The translations under genes were made by a program, and so were the position numbers. Positions 35,175 to 46,930 of a stretch of 64,000 bases of DNA are shown here, one piece after another. The notes under the pieces were generated by a model. It was not told where the DNA came from and did not search any database. It saw only the letters and a program-made list of their open reading frames with translations. Source of the DNA: Plantago major (taxonomy: Eukaryota > Streptophyta > Magnoliopsida > Lamiales > Plantaginaceae); NCBI GenBank assembly GCA_026545765.1, contig JAIFAC010000110.1, positions 62,001 to 126,000 of the forward strand, in the 5' to 3' direction. Positions within the stretch are counted from its first letter, which is position 1, and every line of letters starts with the position of its first letter.

Positions 35175-35534
35175 ATGGACAAGAGTAAAGAATCTTCAGG
35201 AGAAGAAATCAAGTATAGAGGCGTTCGGAAGCGAACTTGGGGCAAGTACGTTGCAGAATTACGCGACACTTCAAGGCCAGGTGCTCGTCCGGTGTGGCTA
35301 GGGACATTCAGCACTGCTGAAGAGGCGGCTAGAGCCTACGACAAGGCAGCTTATGCGACCAGGGGTCATTTTGCAATCCTCAATTTTCCAGGAGAATATA
35401 ACATGCCTTCTGCTAGTTCGACTAATTCGGCCTCCACTTCCGTCCAGGGGGATCGTGTAGTTTTCGAGATTGAGTATTATGATGATAAGTTGCTTGAAGA
35501 CCTTCTGGATGATACTAATGGAAAGAACAAGTGA
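35175..35534 (+). CDS. small AP2/ERF transcription factor, group IX (ERF095-098-like), with EDLL motif
   Basis: An intronless gene of 119 residues. The AP2 domain occupies about residues 13-72: [35 protein letters not shown] and [15 protein letters not shown]. Ala and Asp occupy the ERF-diagnostic positions (YVAEL, TAEEAA). It should bind GCC-box DNA. The C-terminus, [19 protein letters not shown], is the acidic/Leu EDLL activation motif known from Arabidopsis ERF98/TDR1 and its short relatives ERF095-097. The whole protein is about the size of those factors, which act in ethylene, jasmonate and defence responses. Small size is therefore not truncation. Confidence 0.93.
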   Translation: MDKSKESSGEEIKYRGVRKRTWGKYVAELRDTSRPGARPVWLGTFSTAEEAARAYDKAAYATRGHFAILNFPGEYNMPSASSTNSASTSVQGDRVVFEIEYYDDKLLEDLLDDTNGKNK

Positions 35535-37600
35535 TTAAAAGTTCCAAAAGCTTGGGATAAATTAATGAAGTCATAAATAAGGAGAATTCCTTGAGCACTA
35601 ATCTTGGGTAGCTGGTTACATTACAAAAGAAAAAAAAAATTAAAAAAATGCAGTATGTGTATAATCACAATCAAATATTATTGTCATCCATGCTGTTTTA
35701 TGTAATGAAATTCGTTAAAAAGCTTTTATTGTATAGAAAAAATCAACTCTTTAAGTGACTCGCTTGGCCTTATATGTTATCCTCACTTCCAAAATGCCAT
35801 ACGCGATATTTCTCAACAGATTTCTACATTGTTTCGCAGTTTGCATGATGTCAAAAGACACGTGTCAATCATCAAGCGGATGGAGGAGGAAAACGGGTGA
35901 GAGGAGAGCCTGATTATATAAAATTTTGTAACCCTATGAAACATGACATTTTTTTTGGTTGATTTTGGAGTGCCATACAGGAATCTTTCAACATCATAGA
36001 ATTATGATTTATGAAGATGAATAAATAACCACAAATCTAATTCATAAAGGTGCAAAAACTAGTGGGATTGGAAAAATTGGATCTGGATAATTGTTTGACA
36101 TCCCAATTTATGTCGGGAACATTCAGGATTCGGGACTGGATGGGAGGGGAGATCCATTTGTTTTTGTTTATTTTATTTTCTTCAGTTTAAGGGGGGAGAA
36201 CCCAGACTGAGTGTGAAATGCACGTACAGATGAACTCAAATATGTCTTAAAATCCAAAATCCTCCAAATTAAAACATCACTTAGGTGTTTGCGTTAGCTC
36301 TGGAATATAGAATTGGAGATAAATAATACAAAAAGATATAATCAGCCAAATCGTATTTGAACAAAAATCCAATCCGAGACATGTGCTTGCACAGTTTCCT
36401 TAAAACAATTACGTCCCTTCTCCTACGGTGCTTGAAGGAATCAAAGACGTTTGTTTCCCATAATACAACGGAAGAACCAAACAACTGATCGCACAAACTA
36501 GCTTCCCTTGGTGAACTGAAGCAAATGCTTTGATTATACATCAAATGGTATGGAAGAAGAATACAACAAGAGAAATGGGGTTGCAAATTTCTGGTCCCTT
36601 TCTCTTTAATCTCGAGACCTATGTATAGGTGAGGAAAGGCTTCAAATTCAGATGCCAGCTGAATTATTTACATTCATTATACAGAGTAATTGGGTTGCAA
36701 GTTGAATTTTATAAATCATGTAATAATCTCCATTATTATCACAACAGTTACAAAAAATTCAAGCAAAGTTCTAGCAAGGTCAACAGACCAACCGACAAAA
36801 CCAATAAACCATGGCTCGCGCATGCTAGCCATTTGTGCCTATTTTGGTCCAACATTCATGTATGCATGTCGCACCGAAGTCCCACTTGTTTCATTACAAG
36901 TATGGCCATGATTTACACCCCCTTACGCGCACGCGTGTAGAGTTTTTCATAATCTTATCACAACACTTGAACACCTAATGTTGCATGATAGTTTATAAAC
37001 TAGAAATGTTACTTGTTTGCAACGTGGGACAAACCCACTCCACGTTTTAAGTCTGAGCATTAATTTCTTACTAACCCAAGGTCCGTTTTGAGCATACCAT
37101 ATATTAATTTGAAGCTCTTACATAGTAGTTTATGAATATATATTTTATTTACTTCATTAATAAGTAATTAATAAATGGTATTTACGTAAACATACCCCAC
37201 AAGGTATTAAGTTTATTTCATTTCTTCACTTATTTCCACAATTTGAGCTACGAACTCTTCGTGTCACTAGTAATTATTCGTAGTCACAACTCACATATCC
37301 TCCCTGAACAACATAATTACCATATTATACATGCACTTATATTATACATGCGCTTGGGGAGTTGGGGTGAATATTAAGCAAGCTCAATTTTTTTTTCTTT
37401 TAATTTGATTTCCACACCCAATGTTCAAACTAGATGAAAGGAAAGAGATGTTGGCACATGATTATTTATTTATTTAGTTTATTACAAAGTTCTGTTGCGA
37501 GAGCTTTAACAACTCCAAGTCATAGCTAAAAGAAAAGAAGAGAAAATAACTTTTGGTTTAAATCCACCGTGATCATCAGTGGTAGGCAGTATCATATATA
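35535..37600. other. intergenic DNA between the ERF gene and the nested transposon block
   Basis: No gene recognised. It holds the ERF 3' UTR (AT-rich to about 35720). Short frames at 36281-36586 and 36629-36940 have no recognisable content. A TATA-rich patch at 37590-37620 marks the edge of the retrotransposon block. Confidence 0.35.
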
Positions 37601-37717
37601 TATTATAATATATATATAATGAAGGGTACAAGATTAATCCTAATTAGAAGAGATAACTACTAACTAATTAAAGTAAAACAAGACTACAATTGCTAAGTTA
37701 ATGAATAACTAATTAGA

Positions 37718-38453
37718 CTAGGACTCGGTTGAGTCGGCAGGAACTTTAGAAGCTTCAGAAGGATGCTTTAATAGCCCCCGCAAGCGAAGCGTGGGATTAG
37801 AGCCAACGAAAAGTTTGGACCGAAATAGGTGAAACAAAGGACGAAAAAGGCTCTTCGTGAAAATGTCAGCAACGTTTAAATTTGCGGGAACAAACTGTGT
37901 TGTTAGACGACCAGCGAGCACCATATCACGTATAAAATGATAGTCTAGCTCAATATGCTTAGCACGCTTGTGAGCAATATGATTGCTACTGATAAATACC
38001 GCAACCTTGTTGTCACAGAGAATAATGGGTTGAGAAACAATAGGAACCCGAAGATCCTGCAACAAGTGAGTAAGCCAAATCACTTCAGAGGCGGAGTTTG
38101 CTAAAGCTCTATATTCAGATTCACAGCTAGAGCAATAAACAGTGGGCTGTTTCTTTGAACTCCAGGAGACAATATTTGAACCCAAATAAATGGAATAACC
38201 AGAAGTAGAGCGGCGAGTGTCAGAGCAAGATGCCCAATTTGCATCAAAATAAGCAAGCAAGGCAGGTTTGGTGGAGTTAGTGAAATCCAGGCCAAAGTCG
38301 ATAGTCCCTTTAACATAACATAAAATCCGTTTGACAGCTTGAAAATGAGCATCTTTTGGACATTGCATAAACTGACTAACAATATTGACGGCATAGGAAA
38401 GATCAGGACGAGTCATCGTTAAGTATTGCAACGCACCCACAAGAGACTGATAA
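37718..38453 (-). pseudogene. copia RNase H and C-terminal pol (outer element)
   Basis: An open frame continues pol after the solo-LTR insertion. It contains GALQYLTMTRPDLSYAVN, the RNase H active-site region (ADNWAS-like DANWASCSDTRRSTSG, SSCESEYRALA, CDNKVA) and HIELDYHFIRD, as in Ty1/copia. The frame is open to its natural-looking stop, so this part is little damaged. Confidence 0.85.
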
Positions 38454-40208
38454 TCTTACGCCCTGATAAATTTTTAATATAAAATACACGTGGATTCCGA
38501 CAATAAATGCTATTTTCAAAAAGGGCAGCTAAAAAAAATTTCTAGGACAACATAAATGTAGTCAAAATTCAGTGAACTTGAAAAAAATGAAAAATCGTTT
38601 ACAGCGGAAGTCTTAAACCAACATGTCTATGCGCAAACCGCGCTTTAAAAATAAATAAATAAAGAATTAATGTTCAATCATGTACTGAATCAGCTTCAAT
38701 CTTGATCCCCATCCACTCCAGCTTGTTCATCACCTGAGGTTCAATAGGGCAAGGGTGAGTACCTACTTGTACTCGCAAGCAAGCCAAACTAACATGTAAT
38801 ACATAGCACAAATATTTCTTACATTTGCATCATTCACAAGGTAAAATCAATAAATCAAAAGAAGGCCATGGAGTACCAATTCTCCGTTCTTTTACTTCTA
38901 GAATTCACTAGCTTAAACATTTGACTTGAGTTTCTTTTCTTTGTCATTCATTAAGATCATTCATTTGATTCAAGTTCATTTCTTATCTTTAGCTAGAATC
39001 ACTTTAGCATTCTTTCTTTTAAGGTGCCTAGGTAAGCTTCGCCTCATATTGGTATACGTGCATGCTCACCGTAGCAACATGCGTAAAACGCCTCGGCTCT
39101 CATGTGTATACTCACCGTAGCAGTATACGTAAAACGCATCGGCTTTCGCCTCAGCTCTCTTGTGTATGCTCACCGTAGCAACATACGTAATACGCCTTGG
39201 CTCAATCATTAGAGGTGTATATCCAATAGAGACACTTAGGCAACCTTTTCTTTCATTCTTTACTTTCAATGGGTCATACATTTAACTTATGATTAAGTGT
39301 CTTGCATCTTTTTTTTTTTTTTTAGTATTTAGGAAAATACTAAAAACAAGCCCGGAAGCTTGTGAAGTTATTCCAATCTTTTAAGCAAACGTGCTTGCTA
39401 CAGTTAACTTTACATTTAAAAGTTCTAAGGATAGAATAATTCTTATGTTCGATAATCAATAGCTACATCAAGTAAGACTCATTTACATAAAAAGCATAGA
39501 GAAACATGAAACATACATACAGCAGTACTTAGTCAATCAACATAAAAGTACTAATTTCTAAGTTGATGTATATGAATTTCACACACATAGAATAGGTACA
39601 CACTAACGGACAAAAGTGGTCATCTATCTCTGTAACATAATGCTTAATTGTGATTAAGCATAATTAATTAACAAGTACCTAGTTATTGAAACACAATATA
39701 CTATCAAAGGACATGAGCTCAATAATGCAAGTCAGCTGCGTACATACACACATAAGTTAGCTACACGGTGATCTCGATCGATAATCATGATTGAATGACA
39801 AGTTCAGCGACAAATCACAATTTAGCAACAGTTCCATGGCTTAACACAAAATAAATTCATGGCAGATGATACGATCAATCAAAACATGTAATCTTGCATA
39901 AACAAATAAGTTTTCCTAAAACTTCACTTGCCTGGAAGAAGAAGAATCAAGGAAAGACAGTAAGGGATGGAGAATGATCTATTTTCTTGGTTTCTTCTTT
40001 GCAGCAGAACCCTTCTTTTCTTCCCAGCTTCTAACGTTTTCTTCCTTAGATTGTTGGAAAAACTCCTTTTCTTATTCAATTAGGTTTAGCTAAAAGAATG
40101 GGCCAGGTCTTAAAAGAGGAATTGAACTTTTTAAGTAGTTCTTTCTATACTTGGCCCAATTCGTCTAAAATCGCTTTAATTCGATTAATTAAAAACCGGG
40201 TCGTTACA
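38454..40208 (-). mobile_element. solo LTR, 1755 bp, inserted in the copia pol frame
   Basis: On the minus strand it starts TGTAACGACCCGG and ends GGGCGTAAGA, a decayed form of the inverted GGGCGTTACA expected of such LTRs. A 5-bp target duplication GATAA lies at 38449-38453 and 40209-40213. Removing one TSD copy and the insert leaves the host pol frame continuous. It contains no coding domains. The TGTAACGACCC start is common in Ty3/gypsy LTRs, so a gypsy origin is likely but inferred. Confidence 0.75.
39058..39203. repeat. three tandem units of about 50-60 bp inside the solo LTR
   Basis: Each unit carries TGCTCACCGTAGCAACATRC, then GTAAAACGCCTCGGCTC or a close variant. Confidence 0.8.
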
Positions 40209-41166
40209 GATAAAGCGAAGGATCATGGAACTCAACACCAGTAGCACCTAATTGTTGGCCAACAACCATAGGTGTGCAAACAGGCTTGCTATCTAACATA
40301 TGAGCACGAAGTAACAAATCACGAGCATACTTGGCTTGATTGAGAAACAACCCCTGATCAGTATAATATACCTCAAGACCAAGAAAATAGTGCAGCTTTC
40401 CGAGATCTTTAATGGCAAATTGAGAGTTCAAAACAGAAATGAATCGAGTGATAAGGGCTGAATTATTGCCCATTAAGATAATATCGTCCACATAAACCAG
40501 CAAGTAAAGAAGAACTCGCTCACGGGAGAAAATGAACAAAGTTGTATCCGCCCGACTACAAGAAAACCCAAGTTGCAATAAAAATGTACTCAATCGATGA
40601 AACCAAGCCCGCAGTGCTTGCTTTAAACCATACAACGCCTTGCGCAGACGATGAACATGATCTGGAAACTGCGGATTAACATACCCAGGCGGCTGTTCCA
40701 TAAATACAGTTTCATTGAGAAGACCATTAAGAAAGGCATTTTTCACATCAAGCTGATGATGAGGCCATTGATTGAGGACATCAATAGAGAGAACAACGCG
40801 AACTGTTGCAGCTTTGACAACTGGACTGAAAGTGGTGGTGAAATCAAGACCAGGAACTTGAGTAAAACCTTGAGCCACCAATCGTGCCTTTAATCGTTCA
40901 ACGGATCCATCGGCTAAGAATTTGGTCCGGTAAACCCATTTAGCACCAACAATGTTCATATCAGAGGTACGAGGGACTAAATCCCATGTCTTATTATCAT
41001 GTAAAGCTCGAATTTTAGCATCCATGGCACGAACCCATTCCGGGTGCTTAGAGGCAGATTTGAACCCCTTTGGTTTAGAAGGTGATGAAATATCGACAAG
41101 TAAACCTGGATGCTTGATTCGAAAAATACCAACCTGAGCTCGTGTCCGCACAGAATGAGTAGGCTG
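40209..41166 (-). pseudogene. copia reverse transcriptase (outer element)
   Basis: An open frame of about 315 codons with all major copia RT blocks: W-x-x-AMDAKIRAL, WVYRTKF, KARLVAQGFTQ, QLDVKNAFLNG, EQPPGYV, LYGLKQALRAW and the catalytic YVDDIILMG, then FLGLEVYYTDQGL. YVDD is intact. It breaks off at the solo-LTR insertion on one side and at the inner copia insertion (TSD GGCTG) on the other. Confidence 0.85.
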
Positions 41167-42168
41167 TGTTGTGAATTTGTTTTGCGGTAGTGTATGAGGA
41201 TAGAACGGAGTGGGTAAGGAATAGGATTAGACTGCTGAGCAAAGGCTGGGCCTTATTCCTTAAGACTGTATTTGCCCCGCTCTGGTGCTAACGGTTTACT
41301 TGACAAATAGTCTCCCAAGATAGAACAGCAGTAAGTGAATCAAAGTTCTAGCACTCGACTCTGAAGCGAAACAATAAAGGTTTTTCGGCTTTAGAGAGTA
41401 GTTTAAGAGAAGGAAGAAGAATGGATTTACGTGTTGAAATCGATTCTAGGGGGCTATTTATAATATTGAAGAGTTGCGATGCGAATAGATGTATCCTTTC
41501 GCAGAAGGTCCTCGAAAACAAAAATTGAATGCACACATCTGTTGGAATTTTCGTTTCAGATACATCCTTTGGCGAATGGTCAGACCAGTTCGCTCAAATT
41601 AAATCGAACGGACAACCGTTTGCTCAGACCAACCGGACTCGACCGATGGGCTGGTTTCAGACTTAACCGATTATCTTATTGGGCTTAACCAAACACAAAA
41701 TATTTCTGGCCCAAAACGATAATAATCAACTCTAGACCGCGACCCGCGAACCCACGGACCCCGGACCCTCGAACCCACGGCCCACGGCCCGGCTCCTGGC
41801 GGAGCCAGGTGGGTGCGTGTGTAGGAGCATCTAGCTCCTCCCCCCTTCCAAAAGCATGGGTGCCCTAAGGGCCCAATCACTTAACCCAAGCCTTGGACTA
41901 ATAAGTAGTTTCTTCTTCCTCAATTTTAGCCATGTGGGACTTTTCCCATTCCAACTCTTGGCATTCCATATTCAATGCATCAACCAACACACTTTGAGCT
42001 TCAATAACTCTTTCACCTTTCAATGAATTTTAGTAATTCTTTCTCAAGTGTCTTCTACTACCATAGTAGATTATACACGTTTAATGAAACATCATTTCAA
42101 ACGTGTGGGGCCCCTTTGGTTGAGGTACAAAGTCATGGACTAGCCTCATTAGTGCTAAAATTCTAACA
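41167..42168 (-). repeat. 3' LTR of the inner copia element (1002 bp)
   Basis: It begins TGTTGTGAATTTG on the plus strand and ends TTCTAACA. The first about 190 bp and last about 340 bp are essentially identical to the 5' LTR. The middle (about 41359-41830) differs by many small indels and substitutions. Confidence 0.92.
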
Positions 42169-42182
42169 ATCCCCACATGAAA
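42169..42182 (-). other. polypurine tract of the inner copia element
   Basis: On the minus strand CATGTGGGGAT directly abuts the 3' LTR, the expected place for plus-strand priming. Confidence 0.6.
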
Positions 42183-42884
42183 GAGAATTGATGCTCACAG
42201 CACAACGTGGTGCTCCAGCCTAGAATTTCCTGCGGAAAATCATATTGCATCGGGATCGATTGTCAGTGACATTGAATCGTCCCTAGTAGAATACCATCGG
42301 ATTTACTTGCCACCCGGTGGACGTGATGCCTTGAACCGATCGGCGTTAGTGTAAACCAAGACAATGATATCAACACAATAATTTTCCTTATTGCCTCGTT
42401 CCTTTTCTCGTTAAAAGGCCTTGATCGCCGGATTCATATAGGTGTTCTCGTTTGAAGCGGCCTCCCATACTTCACACCCAAATAGGTGATCTCGTTCTAA
42501 GAGCATTCCTGCCAATGCTCTGCTCGTAAGCTAAAGAGATTAAGAATCTTCTTCAGAGATCATTAAGAGTTTTAGTGACTCATCCTCCGCCCGGTCTGCA
42601 GGAGCACTTAAATGTCTTTCAGGGAATGGCACAAGTGGAGTTAGTAACTCCTAAGTGCTCTTACCTCGAAGTACAAAACTTCACGAGGCGCTTACTGGTC
42701 CTTTACAGTTTAGTTGTCCCATTGAATCAAATTCTTGGGATCTCCAACGATATGATTGGGTTGCCACCGTAAATTTCCTTATTTTGTGGGTCTTAAGCCC
42801 ATTCCCTAGACAAGCAAAGGTACTTGATCCCTCGGTAGCGCTTTGGTTAGCGGATCCGCAATGTTATCCTTTGATTTCACGTAA

Positions 42885-43710
42885 TCAATAGTGATAACTC
42901 CGTGAGATCAAGCGCCTAATGGTTTTATGTCTTGACGTATGTTCAGACTTACCATTATACATATTGTTTGTCGCCTTCCTAATGCCGACATCTTTATCAC
43001 GTTGAATTGTCACGAATACGAGCTTATCCCAACAAGGGACATCCTCTAAAAATTCTAAGCCATTCTGCTTCTTCTCGACTTTGTCCAAAGCTATAAATTC
43101 CGATTCCATTGTGGATCGGGCGATGCACGTTGTTTAGAGGACTTCCATGAATAAAGACCGCCACCAATGGTAAATCGTAACCACCGGTGGACTTGGTGTT
43201 TGTACTATCGGATATCCGGTTGCATCACCGTATCCTTCTAATCGCCGGATATCTTCCATAGTGTAATCCATAGTCTATTGTGGTCTTTAAGAATCCCAAT
43301 AGATGAAGTAGAGCTTTCGTGAGCTTTTCCGGATTACGTAAATCTAGCCAACTTGTTGTTGCATGAGCAATATCGGGACGATGCGATTCATCACGCACAT
43401 CAAACCGCCAATTATCTCGAGCATATTGCGTTTGGTTTACAGGATCACCTAAGTGTTTGTCCAAACACAAAGATTCGTACATTGGTGTCCTTGCACATTG
43501 ACGAAAGACCTCATATCTCTTTAACATCTCTTCAATATAATGAGATTGTGAAAGCACCAAACCCTCGGGTGTTTTAGAGATTTTTATCCCTAAGATTAAA
43601 TCTGCTACACCCAAGTCTTTCATATCGAAAAGTTGTTTCAACATTTGCTTTGTTTTCAGGATCAAATCCGTGCTACTTCCAAGAATGAGCATGTCGCTAC
43701 ATATAAGCAT
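42885..43710 (-). pseudogene. inner copia RT C-terminal part and RNase H, frame-broken
   Basis: Frame 43225-43710 carries LGIKISKTPEGLVLSQSHYI and HATTSWLDLRNPEK-type copia blocks. Frame 42885-43109 carries MESEFIALDKVEKK and NNMYNGKSEHTSRHK, the end of RNase H. The two are in different frames with missing bases between them, so no functional enzyme is made. Confidence 0.7.
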
Positions 43711-44303
43711 ATCATGACAAAGGATTCAGCGTTCCCCTTCACATAGACACACTTATCACACTCATTTATAGAAAATCCCTTTGATCGCAACGTGTTGTCA
43801 AACTTTTCGTGCCATTGTTTAGGAGCTTGCTTGAGTCCGTACAATGACTTGACAAGACGACAGACCTTCTTCTCTTGTCCTGGAACCACATACCCTTCAG
43901 GTTGTTCCATATAAATTTCCTCGTCCAAATCTCCATTTAGGAAAGCAGTTTTAACATCCATTTGGTGTATCTCCAAACCACGCAGTGCAGCTATGGCTAT
44001 GAATACTCTAATGGAAGTTATTCTAGACACAGGCGAGTATGTGTCAAAGTAATCAAGTCCCTCCTTTTGTCTATAGCCTTTGACTACTAGACGAGCCTTG
44101 TATTTATCAATGGTTCCATCTGCTTTGTACTTGCGTTTGAGTATCCACTTGCAACCCAATGGCTTATTTCCCGGAGGAAGGTCAACCACTTCCCAAGTAT
44201 GATTTTGCAGGATGGAGTCCATTTCACTTTCAATGGCCTCTTTCCAAAAGGGGGCTTCAGGAGTAGACATCGCCTCTTGGATAGTTCTAGGCTCATTTTC
44301 CAC
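43662..44303 (-). pseudogene. inner copia reverse transcriptase, broken at the catalytic motif
   Basis: It contains AIESEMDSILQNHTWEVV, GCKWILKRKYKADGT, KARLVVKGYRQKEGLDY, QMDVKTAFLNGDL and LYGLKQAPKQWHEKFD. The frame is lost exactly at the YVDD metal-binding motif: after ICLYV the two Asp codons are damaged by a small deletion, and downstream coding resumes in another frame. Confidence 0.8.
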
Positions 44304-44514
44304 AAGGTATGTGAGAAAATCGGGACCAAAGTCTTCGAGTCCTAGCCGCTTACTCCTCCTTGGTTCGATATCGAACCTCCACGTTCTCTTGATGTGCGAC
44401 TTGACCTGCGAATTCTCCGGTGGTAAATCTTACATCTCGTAGCATTCTCTAGAGGAGGTGATCCTAGTTCTGCAATATTTTCCAAGGTACACCTTCAATT
44501 AGCATTAGGGCCTC

Positions 44515-44625
44515 TTGGGTCAGGACCCCACGAGGACCATACGGGGTCCCCCACCGGGACCACCACAGGGCCCCCCACAGGGACCACCACAGGCCCCCCC
44601 ACAGGGATCACCGCATTTGACCCTA
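44515..44625. repeat. G/C-rich imperfect repeat in the integrase-RT linker
   Basis: A unit GGACCACCACAGGGCCCCCC repeats about three to four times. On the minus strand it is a run of GGTGG, GGGGGG and TGTGGTGG blocks, coding for Val/Pro/Gly-rich linker sequence where the frame is open. Confidence 0.7.
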
Positions 44626-45008
44626 TTGTCGTATCATAGTCTCGTTTACGAGAGACTATCTTTTCCTTTCTAGGAAAAACTTCTTCAAAGAATTCTGCAT
44701 TCCTTGATTCAATGACAAGGTGCCCTCATGGATGTCTCGGTACCAATGACTTATGCACTAGGCGATAAGCGCTCTTGTTGTTTGCATATCCTATAAATAT
44801 GCAATCTACGCTTGGGTCCAATCTTTACTTGCTTTGGTTTGGGTATTACCACCTTAGCCAAGCAGCCCCACACTTTCAAGTGTTTGTAAGAGGGCTTGTT
44901 TCCTTTCCACAGTTCATATGGAGTAATATCACTATTTTTCCGGGGTATTCTGTTAAGAATGGTAGTTGCCGTGAGAATAGCCTCCCCACAAATTCAGGGT
45001 AATCCAAT

Positions 45009-45734
45009 CTAGTAATAGTCATTCATCATCTCCTTTAGAGTACGATTTTTATGCTCAAGAACACCATTAGATTGAGGAGAATATGGAGCAGTGGTTTGAT
45101 GAATAATGCCAAACTGTGAGCAATATTCTTCAAGTGGTCCTGCATATTCTCCACCTCTATCACTTCGAATTACTTTAATTCGAGTACTAAGTTGATTTTC
45201 AACTTCAGTTTTGTAATGTTTAAATGCTTCTAAGGTTTCGTCCTTACTCCTTAGCAAATAAACATAACAATATCTAGTGCAATCATCGATAAAAGTAACA
45301 AAGTACTTTTTCCCTCCTCTAGTTTGCACAAATTTTAAGTCACACAAATCACTGTGAATTAATTCTAGAGGAGACGTGGTTCTGTTCACTGAGTGAAATG
45401 GTGCCCTTGTTAGTTTTGCTTCCACACAAACCTCGCATTTACTTTGAGGATTGATTTCAAAGGACGGCAAATGATTCGTTTTAATTAACTTTCGAATTGC
45501 ATTGTAGTTTGTATGTCCTAATCTATGGTGCCATAAATTAGAAGACTCAATCAAGTAAGTAGAATCATTGTTTTCATTGCTTGCAAAAGAGCGTACAACA
45601 GACATTACAGACATTTTGAAGAGCCCATCACACATGTAGCCCTTTCCTACAAACTGACCATTTTTCATCATTACAAACTGACTGGACTCGAAAGTCATCT
45701 TAAACCCGCCTAACAAGCAGAGGTCCGACACCAA
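45009..45734 (-). pseudogene. inner copia integrase
   Basis: An open frame of 241 codons with the GAG-pre-integrase/zinc-binding segment (LWHHRLGHTNYNAIRK, CEVCVEAKLTRAPF) and the integrase catalytic core (LIHSDLCDLKF, VIRSDRGGEYAG, SPQSNGVLEHKNRTLKE). The D, D and E positions are present. It ends at a premature stop, and the junctions to gag and RT are frame-broken. Confidence 0.82.
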
Positions 45735-46217
45735 GTTCTTGCGAATATCCGAACGTGCATCACTTCGCTCAAGATAAGCTCCTTCCTAAGTCATCTTGAA
45801 CCACCTTGCCAACTCCCTTCACCTCGGATGTAGCGTCGTTCCCCATGAATGACTTCTTATCCTTCACCGAGAGTAGGTGGAGAAAGCACCCTGTCGGAAC
45901 AAATGTGCCGAGTTGCACCAGATCAATCCACCATTGTTTTGATTCTCAACGTGTTTGCCTCCAAGACCAAGAAGAAAGGAATTAACCAAATCCTCCACTA
46001 TAGGGTCATTCTTTGTTTACGCAACATTGGCCTTCTCTTTCTTGAGTTGGTGACGGTCGCCTTCATATGCCCCGCTTTCCGCATTGAAGCGGTTTCCTTT
46101 GATCCTCCTGGAAGGTCCTGGTTTCCGGAATTCCTTGAGACTTCACGTCCCCATCACGTCTTGCGTTTCTTCGGAGTTCCCTTGACTTTCCCTTGGAATC
46201 GAAGGTGAGCCTTTGCT

Positions 46218-46897
46218 TCAACTTGCTTCCTTTACTAGAGCCTTGCGGTTGTCTTCCTGAATCTGAAGCTTGATGATCAACTCCTCAAGTCCCATTTCCT
46301 TGGTCTTCAATTTGAGATAACTCATGAACTCGTTCCATGATGGCGGCAGTTTCTCAATCAGTGAAGCGACCAGAAATGACTCATTAGGCTTCATGCCCTC
46401 TGTTTCCAAATCATGGAGAATCATTTGATACTCCGAACACGACTCATCACGGACTTGAGTCATTCATTCAAGTTCAAAATTTCCCCACAATGAACTTCTT
46501 TGCACCGCATCCCGTACGATGCTACGTCGATTGCTCCCACAACTCCTTTGTGGTGCGGAATAGAAAGCGATGTAGAGAACATCCAAAGACAATTAAGGAT
46601 GTAGTTCTTACACATGAAATCTGCATGGATCCAAGCATCATAGGATGCTTGTTTCCGCTTGTTGTCTTCTTCAAGACCTTCTTCTCCTCCGAGACATGGC
46701 GGCTGATCAATCTCTGCAGTGGGTGGAGCAGAGTTTCAGAGAAGGTAACTTTCGAACCCAATGGTTGTCAAGTAGAACCTCATCTTCTGTTTCCACTGTT
46801 TGAAGTTCGTCCCCAGGAACTTCTCTGGTTTCTCCCCGTGGTTGGCAACATTGATTCGGGGAGCAGGAACGTCAACAGCAACTCCGTTGGCAGACAT
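46218..46897 (-). pseudogene. inner copia gag
   Basis: It starts ATG at the complement of 46895-46897 (MSANGVAVDVPAPRINVA, then EKFLGTNFK), only about 33 bp inside the 5' LTR. The reading frame is lost and regained. The block at 46218-46463 (SCSEYQMILHDLETEGM, LIEKLPPSWNEFMSYLK) is the UBN2-type gag core. Confidence 0.75.
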
Positions 46898-46930
46898 CTT
46901 CGATACACTGGCAAAAATACAGTCTTAAGA

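Noticed and set aside
36281-36940. Frames on both strands in the ERF-downstream region
   Set aside because: No conserved motif, low coding character and overlapping opposite-strand frames.
38241-38453. A separate short gene at the left edge of the solo LTR
   Set aside because: The sequence is pol continuing across the insertion; the TSD restores the frame.
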